Assembly (NCBI GenBank): GCA_027486895.1 | Contig: JAIXOE010000002.1 | Span: 1 to 64,000 of the forward strand | Reading direction: 5' to 3' | Length of the DNA stretch: 64,000 nt | From: Sphingomonadales bacterium | GTDB taxonomy: Bacteria; Pseudomonadota; Alphaproteobacteria; Sphingomonadales; Sphingomonadaceae | Shown here: positions 15,321-24,600 of the stretch, in pieces | Layout: each line of letters begins with the position of its first letter | Numbering within the stretch: the stretch's first letter is position 1 | The notes under the pieces: generated by a model | Told to the model about the DNA's origin: nothing | The model's database searches: none | The model's input: only the letters and a program-made list of their open reading frames with translations | Position numbers and translations under genes: made by a program

Positions 15321-16442
15321 ATGAGCAAAAAAATTGACGAGCAGGGGTCACATATTTTGGCGATAGAAGGCAAAGGTCCTTGGGATTCAGACGATTCCCC
15401 AGACGCTGGGATGTCCAGCAATTCGAATGACAAAGGCAGCCGATCAAAGGCTGATCCGGTCAATCCGTGGGACCCGACATCGGAAGGGACCGCGAAACAA
15501 ACGCGAACGCGCGGCCCATCACTTGAAGAATTGCTGCGCCGCAAAGGCGGTGGCTTTGGCGGTCTGCCACAACGGCCAGATGGCAAAAGCTGGTGGCCAC
15601 TAATCGTTGGCGGCTTCCTTGTGCTTTGGCTCGTCTGGTCAACAATCCACCGAATTGGTCCGGAGCAAGAAGGCGTTGTAACCCAGCTTGGGAAATATGC
15701 GCGCACAGTCCAGCCCGGCATTCGGTTCACGCTGCCATCGCCAATCGAGAATATCACCAAAATTGACACAAAGCAGATCCAGACGACCTCAATCGGGTCG
15801 CCTAAGGCAAGCAGCGAAAATCTGGTCCTGACCAAAGACCAGAGCATCATTGACATGGCCTATGATGTCCGTTGGTCGATTAAGAACCCGTCATTATATC
15901 TGTTTCAACTCGACAGCCCTGAAGGCACGGTCAAGGAAGTCGCGGAAAGCGCCATGCGCGCAGCCGTCGCCAATTTTGATCTGACCCAAGCCATTGGCCC
16001 GGGCCGCGGAGCGATTGAATTGGAAGTGCGTCGCCGCATGCAGCAGATATTGGATGAATATCGCGCTGGTGTTTTGGTGCAGAGCATTTCAATCCGTCAG
16101 TCCGATCCGCCCGCTGAAGTGAATGACGCTTTCCGTGAAGTGAACGCTGCGCAGCAACGTCGCGAGAGCTATCTGAACGATGCCCGTGCCTATGCCAGCC
16201 GCGTCACCGAGTTGGCTCTCGGGGAAACTGCCGAGTTCGACAAGATTTACGTGCAGTATAAGGAAGCGCCTGAAGTTACGAAAAGGCGGCTTTATTACGA
16301 AACGATGGAGCAGGTGCTGGGCAAAGTGGATAAGACCATTGTCGAAACCGGCGGCGTGACGCCATATCTTCCGCTTCCCGAATTCCAGAAAAAGGCCGCA
16401 CAAAAGGCTGAACCCGTTACCGTGACAGGAACCAAGCAATGA
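15321..16442 (+). CDS. hflK: FtsH protease modulator HflK (SPFH protein)
   Basis: Membrane-anchored SPFH/band-7 protein that forms with HflC a large cage around FtsH and modulates its proteolysis. The 373-residue protein has a Gly/Ser-rich cytoplasmic N-terminus of about 90 residues, one membrane segment (WWPLIVGGFLVLWLVWSTI), then the SPFH domain starting GPEQEGVV and a helical C-terminal part. Its stop overlaps the hflC ATG by 4 bp. The gene order hflK-hflC-degP is typical for alphaproteobacteria. Confidence 0.96.
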   Translation: MSKKIDEQGSHILAIEGKGPWDSDDSPDAGMSSNSNDKGSRSKADPVNPWDPTSEGTAKQTRTRGPSLEELLRRKGGGFGGLPQRPDGKSWWPLIVGGFLVLWLVWSTIHRIGPEQEGVVTQLGKYARTVQPGIRFTLPSPIENITKIDTKQIQTTSIGSPKASSENLVLTKDQSIIDMAYDVRWSIKNPSLYLFQLDSPEGTVKEVAESAMRAAVANFDLTQAIGPGRGAIELEVRRRMQQILDEYRAGVLVQSISIRQSDPPAEVNDAFREVNAAQQRRESYLNDARAYASRVTELALGETAEFDKIYVQYKEAPEVTKRRLYYETMEQVLGKVDKTIVETGGVTPYLPLPEFQKKAAQKAEPVTVTGTKQ

Positions 16443-17284
16443 TGACTAATATCATCAGAAACCCGATTTATCTGGCATTGATTGGGATAGGCGCGCTCAT
16501 TTTGTTGAGCATGTCGGTCACGATCGTCCCTGAAACGCAACAGGCCATCATCAGCAGCTACGGCAAGGTTGATCGCGTTGTGAACAAATATCGTGCGGAC
16601 GAACGATTTGGCGAAACGCGTGCTGGCCTCACCTTTCGTGTGCCTTTCGTTGAACAAATCCAGATTATCGACAAGCGCGTATTGAGCGTCGAAATGGATC
16701 AGCAGGAAGTGCTTTCCACTGACCAGCTTCGCCTCCAAGTCGACGCTTTCGCCCGGTTCCGCGTCACGCAACCTGATATTATGTACCGGACCATCCGGAC
16801 CGAAGATCGCCTGCGCGACCAGTTGAAGACAATCTTGGGTTCATCGCTTCGCAACGAATTGGGCAAGCGTACATTTGTCGCGCTGCTCAGCGCGGAACGG
16901 GGCGAAGTCATGGAGAATATCCAGACTGCGCTGAACCGCGAAGCCAAGAAATATGGCGCTGAAGTCATTGACGTGCGCATCAAGCGCGCTGATTTGCCCG
17001 CTGCGACTTTGCAATCCGCCTACAACCGGATGCGCAGCGCCCGGAATCAGGAAGCGATTGCCATTGATGCCGAGGGCCAAAAGGAAGCGCAGATTATCCG
17101 TGCAGACGCCGAAGCCGAAGCTGCACGCATCTATGCCATAAGCTATGGCAAGGATCCGGATTTCTACGACTTCTACCGCGCCATGCAGAGCTATCGCCAG
17201 ACATTCCAGAATGGCGAAGGCTCCAGCAACATCATCTTGTCGCCGCAAAACGCTTATCTTGAGAAATTCCGTACCGGACGTTAG
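16439..17284 (+). CDS. hflC: FtsH protease modulator HflC
   Basis: Partner of HflK in the periplasmic HflKC-FtsH complex. The 281-residue protein has an N-terminal membrane anchor (YLALIGIGALILLSMSVTI), an SPFH domain beginning VPETQQAIISSYG, and a helical region rich in Ala, Glu and Gln (EGQKEAQIIRADAEAEAARI). It is coupled to hflK by the 4-bp overlap. An imperfect hairpin at 17305-17333 separates it from degP. Confidence 0.96.
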   Translation: MMTNIIRNPIYLALIGIGALILLSMSVTIVPETQQAIISSYGKVDRVVNKYRADERFGETRAGLTFRVPFVEQIQIIDKRVLSVEMDQQEVLSTDQLRLQVDAFARFRVTQPDIMYRTIRTEDRLRDQLKTILGSSLRNELGKRTFVALLSAERGEVMENIQTALNREAKKYGAEVIDVRIKRADLPAATLQSAYNRMRSARNQEAIAIDAEGQKEAQIIRADAEAEAARIYAISYGKDPDFYDFYRAMQSYRQTFQNGEGSSNIILSPQNAYLEKFRTGR

Positions 17285-17304
17285 TCGAACGACGGATGAC
17301 TTTG

Positions 17305-17333
17305 GCCAATTGGATGGCATCCATTCAATTGGC
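17305..17333 (+). other. Hairpin between hflC and degP
   Basis: GCCAATTGGATGG pairs with CCATTCAATTGGC (12 Watson-Crick pairs and one G-U) with a CAT loop. No U-run follows, so it is not a standard terminator. It may be a stability or processing element separating hflKC from degP, or a protein site in DNA. Confidence 0.5.
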
Positions 17334-17410
17334 GTTAAGCTTTACCACGCCATCGAATGGCTGATTTTCGGGCCTGTTGCCCAGATGAATATACGAGAGG
17401 AATGATATCC

Positions 17411-18898
17411 GTGCGTTACGCTTATGCAGTTACCACCGCGCTTTTGATGGCAGGCGGCACCGTAGCTTTGGTCAATGGCAATCCCGTGACCGCGCAAACC
17501 GGCCTTGCTGTTTCGGAACAAGTCAATCTCGCCCCCGGCGGCGCGCCATCAAGCTTCGCAGACCTAGCTGCACAATTGCAGCCAGCCGTCGTCAACATCG
17601 CAACACGCCAAAAGGTACAAGTCGCCACCAGCTTTAACCCGCTGACCGGCGAACGCCGCCCCGTAACGCAGGAACAAGCGAGCGGCGGCTCTGGCTTTTT
17701 AATCTCAAGTGACGGCTACATCGTCACCAACAACCATGTTGTCGCTGGCGGCCCTGCTGGCGACGCTGTTGACCGCGTAACCGTCACCTTATTTGACGGC
17801 AAAGAATATCAGGCGGAAATCGTTGGTCGCGATCCATCTTCCGATATCGCGTTGCTCAAAATCCGTGCGACCGATTTGCCATTTGTCAAAATGGCGGATT
17901 CCAAGAAAAGCCGCGTTGGCGACTGGGTCATCGCAATTGGTAACCCGCTTGGCCTTGGTAACACGGTGACTGCGGGTATCATTTCGGCACTGCAGCGCAA
18001 TATTGGCGCTGGTGGTGCTTATGATCGCTTCATTCAGACAGATACCGCAATTAACCCCGGTAACTCTGGCGGTCCTTTGTTCAACCTGAAAGGCGAAGTC
18101 GTCGGGATCAACAACCGCCTCATCTCGCCAGTTGGAGCAAATATCGGCGTCGGCTTTGCCATTCCCGCTGAAGAAGCCATTCCTGTGGTCGAATCCCTCA
18201 AAAAGGGTGTTCGCCCCGAACGCGGCTATCTTGGCATCAGCATCACGCCTGTTGGTGAGGACACAGCCGACGCGCTGGGTCTGGAAAAGAACCGCGGCGA
18301 ATTTGTCGCACGTGTCGTTGCTGGCGAAGCCGGTGATAAGGCTGGTCTGAAAGAAGGCGATATCGTTCTGCGCGTCGATGGCCGCGAGGTTTCGCCTGAA
18401 GCCACGCTGTCGTACATCGTTGCGAACGTTAAACCCGGCACCCGCATTCCGCTCGATATCTTGCGCGAAGGCAAGCCATTGAAGCTGACCGCAACAGTTG
18501 GCGCGCGTCCTCCAGAAGAGAAGTTGGCGCAAAGCAACTTCAACCCTGAAGAAAACAAAGATTTCGACAAGCAAACCGACACGCCCGATTCAAAGGTCGT
18601 GCGCGATACGCTTGGTATCAGCGTTATTCCGCTTGATGCTGAAATCGCGCGTGCGCTCGGTATGACGACGGATATCAAGGGCGTTGTTGTCGATGTTCCC
18701 GGTACGGGCACCGGTGCGCAGGTTGGTCTGCGTCGTGGCGATGTCATCGTGTCGGCAAACTACAAGTCATTGAGCACGGCAGCAGCACTCGCCGCTGCGG
18801 TCAAGGAAGCACAGGCGGCGGGTCGTGGAGCGATCTTGCTCGGCGTCAAACGCCGCGGTGCCGCCACGCAATATGTGACGGTACGTTTGGAACAATAA
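17411..18898 (+). CDS. degP: Periplasmic serine protease DegP/HtrA (Do family)
   Basis: ATP-independent periplasmic protease and chaperone. The 495-residue precursor has a signal peptide, a trypsin-like domain with triad His109 (TNNHVVAGG), Asp in SSDIALLKI and Ser in NPGNSGGPLF, and two PDZ domains. The upstream ATG at 17402 sits one base from GAGAGG (17395-17400), too close for use. The GTG at 17411 is 10 bases from it and is taken as the start. It follows hflKC, with which it shares membrane and envelope quality control. Confidence 0.95.
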   Translation: MRYAYAVTTALLMAGGTVALVNGNPVTAQTGLAVSEQVNLAPGGAPSSFADLAAQLQPAVVNIATRQKVQVATSFNPLTGERRPVTQEQASGGSGFLISSDGYIVTNNHVVAGGPAGDAVDRVTVTLFDGKEYQAEIVGRDPSSDIALLKIRATDLPFVKMADSKKSRVGDWVIAIGNPLGLGNTVTAGIISALQRNIGAGGAYDRFIQTDTAINPGNSGGPLFNLKGEVVGINNRLISPVGANIGVGFAIPAEEAIPVVESLKKGVRPERGYLGISITPVGEDTADALGLEKNRGEFVARVVAGEAGDKAGLKEGDIVLRVDGREVSPEATLSYIVANVKPGTRIPLDILREGKPLKLTATVGARPPEEKLAQSNFNPEENKDFDKQTDTPDSKVVRDTLGISVIPLDAEIARALGMTTDIKGVVVDVPGTGTGAQVGLRRGDVIVSANYKSLSTAAALAAAVKEAQAAGRGAILLGVKRRGAATQYVTVRLEQ

Positions 18899-18937
18899 GT
18901 CAGTTGTCGGGCGCGCCAGGGTGGTGCTAGTTAAGCT

Positions 18938-20140
18938 ATGGACTTAATGAGCACTGACTGGCGCGACGACGCCGAAGACATCCTTCCCGACCTGATCGAG
19001 CTGCGCCGCGCAATTCATGCGGAGCCTGAGCTCGGCCTGCAAAATCCCAAAACGCTTGCAAAGATCAAAGCCGCGCTTGCTGGTCTGCCGCTGGAGCTGC
19101 GTGAAGGGCCATCGACCACGGGGCTCATCGCGACACTCAAAGGCCCTGCCAATGGCCGCACAGTGCTTCTACGCGGCGATATGGATGCATTGCCGCTCCA
19201 TGAAGATACAGGCCTTGAATATAGCTCGCTGACCGAAGGCGCGATGCATGCTTGTGGGCATGACACCCATGTCGCGATGCTCGTTGGTGCGGCGAAGATG
19301 CTGTGTGCCAAGCGTGATCAACTGGCCGGCACGGTCCAGTTTATGTTCCAGCCCGGCGAAGAAGGCCATCATGGCGCGCGCTTCATGCTCGACGACGGCC
19401 TGATTGATCCCCTGCCTGACGCCGCCTTTGCGCTGCACATCATGCCCAACGCCCCGCGCGGCGTGTTTAGCGGCCGAAGCGGACCATTGCTGGCATCGTC
19501 TGATGTCTTGACCATTACCGTCAAGGGCGCGGGCGGCCACGCGTCGATGCCGCACGACTCCATCGATCCCATTCCTGTTGCCTGCGAAATCGTATCGGCC
19601 ATCCAGACGATGGTGACGCGCAAAATTTCGGTGTTTAACCCTGCCGTCATAACCATTGCCAAAATCTCGGCCGGCACAACCAACAACATCATTCCAGAGA
19701 CAGCGCATTTGCTTGGTACAATCCGCACCTTGTCGCCGCAGTCGCGCGCGCGCGTTGCCGAGGAACTACATCGTCTCGCCCCCGGCATCGCCGCGGCCCA
19801 TGGTTGCACAGCAGAAGTCCATATCGAACAGGGCTTCCCGGTCACCGTCTGCGACGACCGAGCGGTTCAATTCGGTAAAACAGTGGTCGAGGATATGTTT
19901 GGCGCAGAAAGTTGGCTGACGCTCGATACGCCGATCATGGGCGCTGAAGATTTCGCTTACGTCCTTGAAAAAGTACCCGGTGCAATGTTCTTTTTAGGCG
20001 CATCGCATGAGGGCGACGACTGGCGATCCTGCTGTGGCCTGCATTCGAACCGCATGGTGCTGGACGACAGCGTCATGGCCCGCGGAGCTGCGTTGCACGC
20101 TGGTATCGCCGAGCGATATTTGTCCGAGGGCTTTGCGTAA
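18938..20140 (+). CDS. M20-family metal-dependent amidohydrolase
   Basis: A 400-residue M20D zinc peptidase/amidohydrolase, the group including hippurate hydrolase and N-acyl-amino-acid deacylases. Metal-site motifs are visible: MHACGHDTH, the catalytic Glu pair in QPGEEGHHGA, and GAEDFAY near the C-terminus; the lid domain starts around ITVKGAGGHASMP. No signal peptide. It could start at 18938 or 18947. It converges on the dipeptidase gene, with which it may share a role in peptide or acyl-amino-acid scavenging. Exact substrate unknown. Confidence 0.9.
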   Translation: MDLMSTDWRDDAEDILPDLIELRRAIHAEPELGLQNPKTLAKIKAALAGLPLELREGPSTTGLIATLKGPANGRTVLLRGDMDALPLHEDTGLEYSSLTEGAMHACGHDTHVAMLVGAAKMLCAKRDQLAGTVQFMFQPGEEGHHGARFMLDDGLIDPLPDAAFALHIMPNAPRGVFSGRSGPLLASSDVLTITVKGAGGHASMPHDSIDPIPVACEIVSAIQTMVTRKISVFNPAVITIAKISAGTTNNIIPETAHLLGTIRTLSPQSRARVAEELHRLAPGIAAAHGCTAEVHIEQGFPVTVCDDRAVQFGKTVVEDMFGAESWLTLDTPIMGAEDFAYVLEKVPGAMFFLGASHEGDDWRSCCGLHSNRMVLDDSVMARGAALHAGIAERYLSEGFA

Positions 20141-20166
20141 CTTTTTATCGCGCAAAGCTTCAATAC

Positions 20167-21363
20167 CTATTTCCCGGCTGCCTTCTCCACCCCGCGCATC
20201 ACGCGTAGAGCGTTACCTTGCGCGATTTTAGCAAGATCGGTCTTGGAATAGCCCCTACGAACCAGTTCCGCGAACAATGCGGGATAGGTTGAGACATTCT
20301 CCAGTCCGACCGGCAGTTCGTCCACACCGCCAAAGTCGCCACCAATGCCGATATGGTCAATGCCCGCCACCTTGCGGATATGATCGATATGGTCAGCGAC
20401 TTGCGCTAAAGTTGCCTTGGGTTGTGGGTTGGCAGCGATCCATGCGTCAACGGTAGCTTTCTCGCCGACAGGGTTGCCATTAAATTCGGCTTTGGCCCGG
20501 CCAGCGACCGCCGACCGTTCAAATTCCCATTGGCGCCTTTCGGGTGACGTAAAGCCCGGGACGAAGGTGACCATCACCACACCGCCATTTTGCGGCAAAC
20601 GCTTCAGTACGGAATCTGGCACGTTACGCGGATGCGGTGTGATGGCGCGCGCATTGCTGTGCGTGAAGAGCACTGGCGCTTTGGTCTTATCCAATACGTC
20701 GTGCATCGTTGCCTCTGATACATGGCTGATGTCTGCAATCATCCCCAGCCGGTTCATTTCCGCGAGAACCTCAAACCCAAAAGGCGACAAGCCGTCATGC
20801 TTTGGGGCGTCTGTAGCGCTGTCGGCCCAATCGGTGGTCAGGCTGTGCGTAATAGTCATGTAGCGCGCGCCGAGCGCATAGGTTTGCCGCAGGATCTCGA
20901 GCGAGTCGCCAATGGAATGCCCGCCTTCCATCCCAATCATTGAGGCAATCTTGCCTGCCTTCATGGCGCCCTCAACCTCAGCGGCTGTCGAGGCATAGGC
21001 AAAGGTTTCCGGATAGCGCGCGATCATCTGCCGCACTACGTCAATCTGCTCTATTGTCCGCGTCACAGCCTCATGCTTGGGCAATGCTGCATCAACATAT
21101 ACCGACCAAAATTGACCGCCGAGGAAACCAGCCCGTGCCGTGCGAATATCTGTATGCGTTTTCGCCAGAACATCTGCAGGCAGCGCAGACAGGTTAAACT
21201 TCGAAAAGTCCCGATCAAACAGCTCCGCAATCTGGTGCGGCGTATCATTGTGGCCGTCGATTATCGGGGACTTTGCGAGAACCTCCCGCGCTGTTTCTTC
21301 GGGGGTCGCGGCGTACGCTGGGGAGAGCGCAACCAAAGCAACAAGCGAGAGCAGTTTCTTCAT
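20167..21363 (-). CDS. Membrane dipeptidase (M19 family), exported
   Basis: A 398-residue zinc dipeptidase of the renal dipeptidase family. It has a cleavable signal peptide (MKKLLSLVALVALSPAYAA), the first metal motif IIDGHNDTPHQI, the bridging Glu in MIGMEGGHSIGD, and later histidines in ITHSLTT and DISHVSE, ending with IGIGGDFGGVDE. It should act in the periplasm on dipeptides. Its start overlaps the nadB stop by 4 bp, so it is last in the ABC ATPase-nadB-dipeptidase operon. The biological link among the three is unclear. Confidence 0.93.
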   Translation of the reverse strand: MKKLLSLVALVALSPAYAATPEETAREVLAKSPIIDGHNDTPHQIAELFDRDFSKFNLSALPADVLAKTHTDIRTARAGFLGGQFWSVYVDAALPKHEAVTRTIEQIDVVRQMIARYPETFAYASTAAEVEGAMKAGKIASMIGMEGGHSIGDSLEILRQTYALGARYMTITHSLTTDWADSATDAPKHDGLSPFGFEVLAEMNRLGMIADISHVSEATMHDVLDKTKAPVLFTHSNARAITPHPRNVPDSVLKRLPQNGGVVMVTFVPGFTSPERRQWEFERSAVAGRAKAEFNGNPVGEKATVDAWIAANPQPKATLAQVADHIDHIRKVAGIDHIGIGGDFGGVDELPVGLENVSTYPALFAELVRRGYSKTDLAKIAQGNALRVMRGVEKAAGK

Positions 21364-22934
21364 GGGACCAGCACGGTATCAACCGCCTCCTTTAGCGTTT
21401 CAGGATAATCGAGTGTGAAATGCAATCCCCGGCTTTCATGCCGTGACAAAGCGGACTGGATGATAAGAGCCGCGACCTCTACCAGATTGCGCAGTTCAAT
21501 GAGGTCAGGCGTCACGCGGAAATGGCTGTAATAATCGGCGACTTCGCTCCGCAGCAGATCGATGCGGTGCTGCGCGCGTTCCAGACGCTTGGTCGTGCGC
21601 ACGATACCAACAAAGTTCCACATAAACTGCCGGATTTCCCGCCAGCATTGGGCAATGACGACTTCCTCGTCGCTGTCTGTAACGCGGCTTTCATCCCAGT
21701 GCCGGATGGCAGGCGGTGGCGGCAGGCTATCCCAATGGGCATCAATATGGCGCGCGCAGGCATCACCAAAAACGAAGCATTCCAGCAGCGAGTTCGACGC
21801 GAGGCGATTGGCGCCATGAAGTCCGCTCTGCGTCACTTCGCCAGCTGCATACAGGCCGGGTGCATCGGTTCGGCCGTCTAGATCCACCAGAACACCGCCG
21901 CATGTATAGTGCTGCGCTGGCACCACAGGAATGGGCTCGCGCGTAATATCGATGCCAAGCCCCATCAGCTTTTCATAAATGTTCGGGAAATGCGCTTTCA
22001 CAAAGTCGGCGGGCTTGTGGCTGATATCCAAGTGGACGTAATCAAGCCCGTCGCGCTTGATTTCCGCGTCATTAGCACGGGCAACGATATCGCGCGGGGC
22101 AAGTTCTGCGCGTTCATCATAATCGGGCATGTAACGATGCCCGGTCTTCGGATTTTTCAGTATTCCGCCCTCACCGCGCACAGCCTCGGTAATGAGGAAG
22201 TTTTTCACATCCAAATTATACAGGCAGGTCGGGTGGAATTGCATGAATTCCATGTTCGATACGCGGCAACCCGCGCGCCACGCCATGGCAATGCCATCGC
22301 CTGTCGCGCCACGTGGCGCAGTGGAATAAAGATAGGTGCGTCCTGCGCCGCCGCTGGCTAAAATCGTGGCCCGCGCGGTGAAGGTTTCGACCTGACCTGT
22401 CGTGCGGTTGAGCGCGTAGACACCATGCACGCGGCCTGAGGTCGAAAACCGTTCCTGATGGCGGCCCGATATCAAATCCACGGCAACCATGTCTGGTATT
22501 AGCATGATATTGGGATGCGCTCTTGCTGCAGCCTCCAATGCCTGCTGCACGGCCCAGCCCGTGGCGTCATCGACATGGACGATCCGGCGATGGCTATGCC
22601 CGCCCTCGCGCGTCAGGTGCCAGTCATTGCCTTCCAAATTGAAAGGCACACCCAGCTTTGCCAGCCGTTCGATGGCAACAGGCGCGTTCTCTACAACAAA
22701 TTCGACTGTCGCCCGGTTGTTCAGTCCGGCACCAGCGACCATCGTATCTTCGATGTGGTTTTGAAAATTGTCGCCCGGTTCAAGCACCGCGGCAATTCCC
22801 CCCTGCGCCCAAGCTGTCGCACCATCGGATATCGAGCCCTTCGCCAATACGGCGACTTTTCGGGTTGTTGCGAGTTGAAGCGCAGCGGTCAGTCCAGCTG
22901 CACCCGACCCGATAATAAGAACATCGACATCCAT
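21360..22934 (-). CDS. nadB: L-aspartate oxidase
   Basis: FAD enzyme converting L-aspartate to iminoaspartate, the first step of de novo NAD synthesis. The 524-residue protein has the N-terminal FAD-binding motif IIGSGAAGLTAALQ, the family segment SDGATAWAQGGIAAVL, active-site region HPTCLYN, and the C-terminal HGANRLASNSLLE. nadC is 35 kb away at 57.9-58.8 kb and nadA is not in the window. The ATG directly follows the stop of the upstream ABC ATPase gene. Confidence 0.96.
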   Translation of the reverse strand: MDVDVLIIGSGAAGLTAALQLATTRKVAVLAKGSISDGATAWAQGGIAAVLEPGDNFQNHIEDTMVAGAGLNNRATVEFVVENAPVAIERLAKLGVPFNLEGNDWHLTREGGHSHRRIVHVDDATGWAVQQALEAAARAHPNIMLIPDMVAVDLISGRHQERFSTSGRVHGVYALNRTTGQVETFTARATILASGGAGRTYLYSTAPRGATGDGIAMAWRAGCRVSNMEFMQFHPTCLYNLDVKNFLITEAVRGEGGILKNPKTGHRYMPDYDERAELAPRDIVARANDAEIKRDGLDYVHLDISHKPADFVKAHFPNIYEKLMGLGIDITREPIPVVPAQHYTCGGVLVDLDGRTDAPGLYAAGEVTQSGLHGANRLASNSLLECFVFGDACARHIDAHWDSLPPPPAIRHWDESRVTDSDEEVVIAQCWREIRQFMWNFVGIVRTTKRLERAQHRIDLLRSEVADYYSHFRVTPDLIELRNLVEVAALIIQSALSRHESRGLHFTLDYPETLKEAVDTVLVP

Positions 22935-23858
22935 TTATGCGCTGCTCGTCAAACGCAGGAAGACATCCTCAAGGTCAGCTTCCTTGGTCGTCACGTCAAC
23001 AATCCCTAGACCTAGCCCTTGAATCGTCGTCAATACCTCGCCCGCATTCATGCGATCCTTGTTATAGGTAATCTCGATTGTGCGCTCACTCAGGAGCTCG
23101 GATTTTTCAAAGGCCTCGTGCGTCGGTGCAACGGTCACATCGCGATCCAGCGTCAGAACAACGGCCTTTTCGCGGGCCATGCCTACCAATTCACGCGTCG
23201 GCTTGTTGGCAATCAACTGCCCATGGTTGATGATGGCGATCCGATCACACAGTTGCTCAGCTTCTTCGAGATAATGCGTGGTCAGGACAACGGTCACGCC
23301 TTGCTTGTTCAGTTCAAGCACATAGTCCCACAATTGCTGGCGAAGCTCGATATCGACACCGGCGGTGGGCTCATCAAGTACGATAACAGGCGGCGCGTGA
23401 ACCATGGCTTTGGCCACCAGCAGACGCCTTTTCATGCCGCCCGACAATGTCCGGGCATAGGCATCGGCCTTGTCCTCAAGCCGGACAGCCTTGAGCAGTT
23501 CCATCGTCCGCCGCTTGGATTTGGGAACGCCATATAGGCCCGCCTGCAATTCAAGCGCCTCCTTCGGCGTAAAGAAAGGATCGAACATGATTTCCTGCGG
23601 AACAATCCCGATCGATGCCTTTGCATTGCGGGGGTTGGCATCAATATCAAAACCCCAGATCGCTGCGGAGCCGGATGTTTTCATCACCAACCCGGCCAAT
23701 ATGTTGATTAGCGTGGATTTGCCGGCTCCATTCGGCCCCAGAAGCCCGAAAATAGACCCCTGAGCAACGTCAAAACTGACATCGTTCAGCGCCTGTTTGC
23801 CGCCGGCATATTTTTTGGAGAGATTTTTGATTGAGATCGCTTGTTCAGACATGAGCAT
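22935..23858 (-). CDS. ABC transporter ATP-binding protein (ABC-2 type), permease not adjacent
   Basis: A 307-residue ATPase with Walker A GPNGAGKST, signature LSGGMKRRLLVAK, Walker B VIVLDEPTAG and H-loop TTHYLEEAEQL, followed by a C-terminal extension typical of ABC-2 drug/lipid exporter ATPases. No permease gene lies on either side, which is unusual because these ATPases are normally co-encoded with one. It starts the operon with nadB and a dipeptidase. The start could be 23858 or 23852. Substrate unknown. Confidence 0.92.
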   Translation of the reverse strand: MLMSEQAISIKNLSKKYAGGKQALNDVSFDVAQGSIFGLLGPNGAGKSTLINILAGLVMKTSGSAAIWGFDIDANPRNAKASIGIVPQEIMFDPFFTPKEALELQAGLYGVPKSKRRTMELLKAVRLEDKADAYARTLSGGMKRRLLVAKAMVHAPPVIVLDEPTAGVDIELRQQLWDYVLELNKQGVTVVLTTHYLEEAEQLCDRIAIINHGQLIANKPTRELVGMAREKAVVLTLDRDVTVAPTHEAFEKSELLSERTIEITYNKDRMNAGEVLTTIQGLGLGIVDVTTKEADLEDVFLRLTSSA

Positions 23859-23996
23859 GCGATAGCGAACGCAGCCTTGCTAAGCAATCACGGGAAATTC
23901 CGCATTAACCGAAGCGGGCGTGATGCTGCTAATGATTAACCAAGTCCAGAAGGCTTAAGTTACACTAGCGTGCGCATATTATGTTATATGTCCGAC

Positions 23997-24530
23997 ATGA
24001 AACGCTCATATTTTTCCGGTGTTTTGGCAGTCATGGCAATGCTTGCATCTGTGCAGTCAACAGCATGGGCGGCCCCTGCCACCGGCGAGGCGCAGATTGT
24101 TATGGTCACGCCATTGACCTTCATCAACAATGATAACCTCGATTTTGGTCGCATTATTCCTGCAAATGTTGCCGGAACGGTTTCAATTTCGGAGACAAAT
24201 ACGCGAACTGCCACCAACGGCATCGTGCCCGTCGGGAACGATTATCAAGCTGCCCGTTTTGCTGGCATGGGTGCTCAAGACCAACGCGTGCGTATTCATA
24301 TTTCGCCGACCGTCATCAGTTTGATTGGCCCGGGCCCAGCAATGACGGTGGATATTTTTGCGGTGGGGCCCGAGGCTTCGTTGGCGCAAATAGGAAATTC
24401 GCCCAACTACCGAATCGTGCCAGCGGACGGCGTGTTCCAGTTTGCAGTGGCGGCACGCTTACACGTTGGCGCCAATCAGCCCGCTGGCACATATTCGGGG
24501 TCGTTTACCGCAACGCTGGATTATCAATGA
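23997..24530 (+). CDS. DUF4402 secreted protein, copy 1
   Basis: A 177-residue exported protein: signal peptide (MKRSYFSGVLAVMAMLAS, cleavage after AWA) then a beta-rich DUF4402 domain with NDNLDFGRI near the start and PAGTYSGSFTATLDY at the end. DUF4402 domains resemble fimbrial or surface-structure subunits, but function is not established. It is followed 70 bp later by a paralogue of the same size and layout. Alternative in-frame starts at 23970 (GTG) and 23988 exist; 23997 gives the cleanest signal peptide. No usher or chaperone genes are near. Confidence 0.82.
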   Translation: MKRSYFSGVLAVMAMLASVQSTAWAAPATGEAQIVMVTPLTFINNDNLDFGRIIPANVAGTVSISETNTRTATNGIVPVGNDYQAARFAGMGAQDQRVRIHISPTVISLIGPGPAMTVDIFAVGPEASLAQIGNSPNYRIVPADGVFQFAVAARLHVGANQPAGTYSGSFTATLDYQ

Positions 24531-24600
24531 AAAGATGCGGTATCTCTTTGCCACCCGGTTCTAGAGAATATCTTTACTTTTTCGAGCTAACTGCTTGAGG

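Noticed and set aside
17789..18574. Minus-strand open frame of about 260 codons inside degP
   Set aside because: Antisense to well-conserved protease and PDZ domains, with no motif or start signal.
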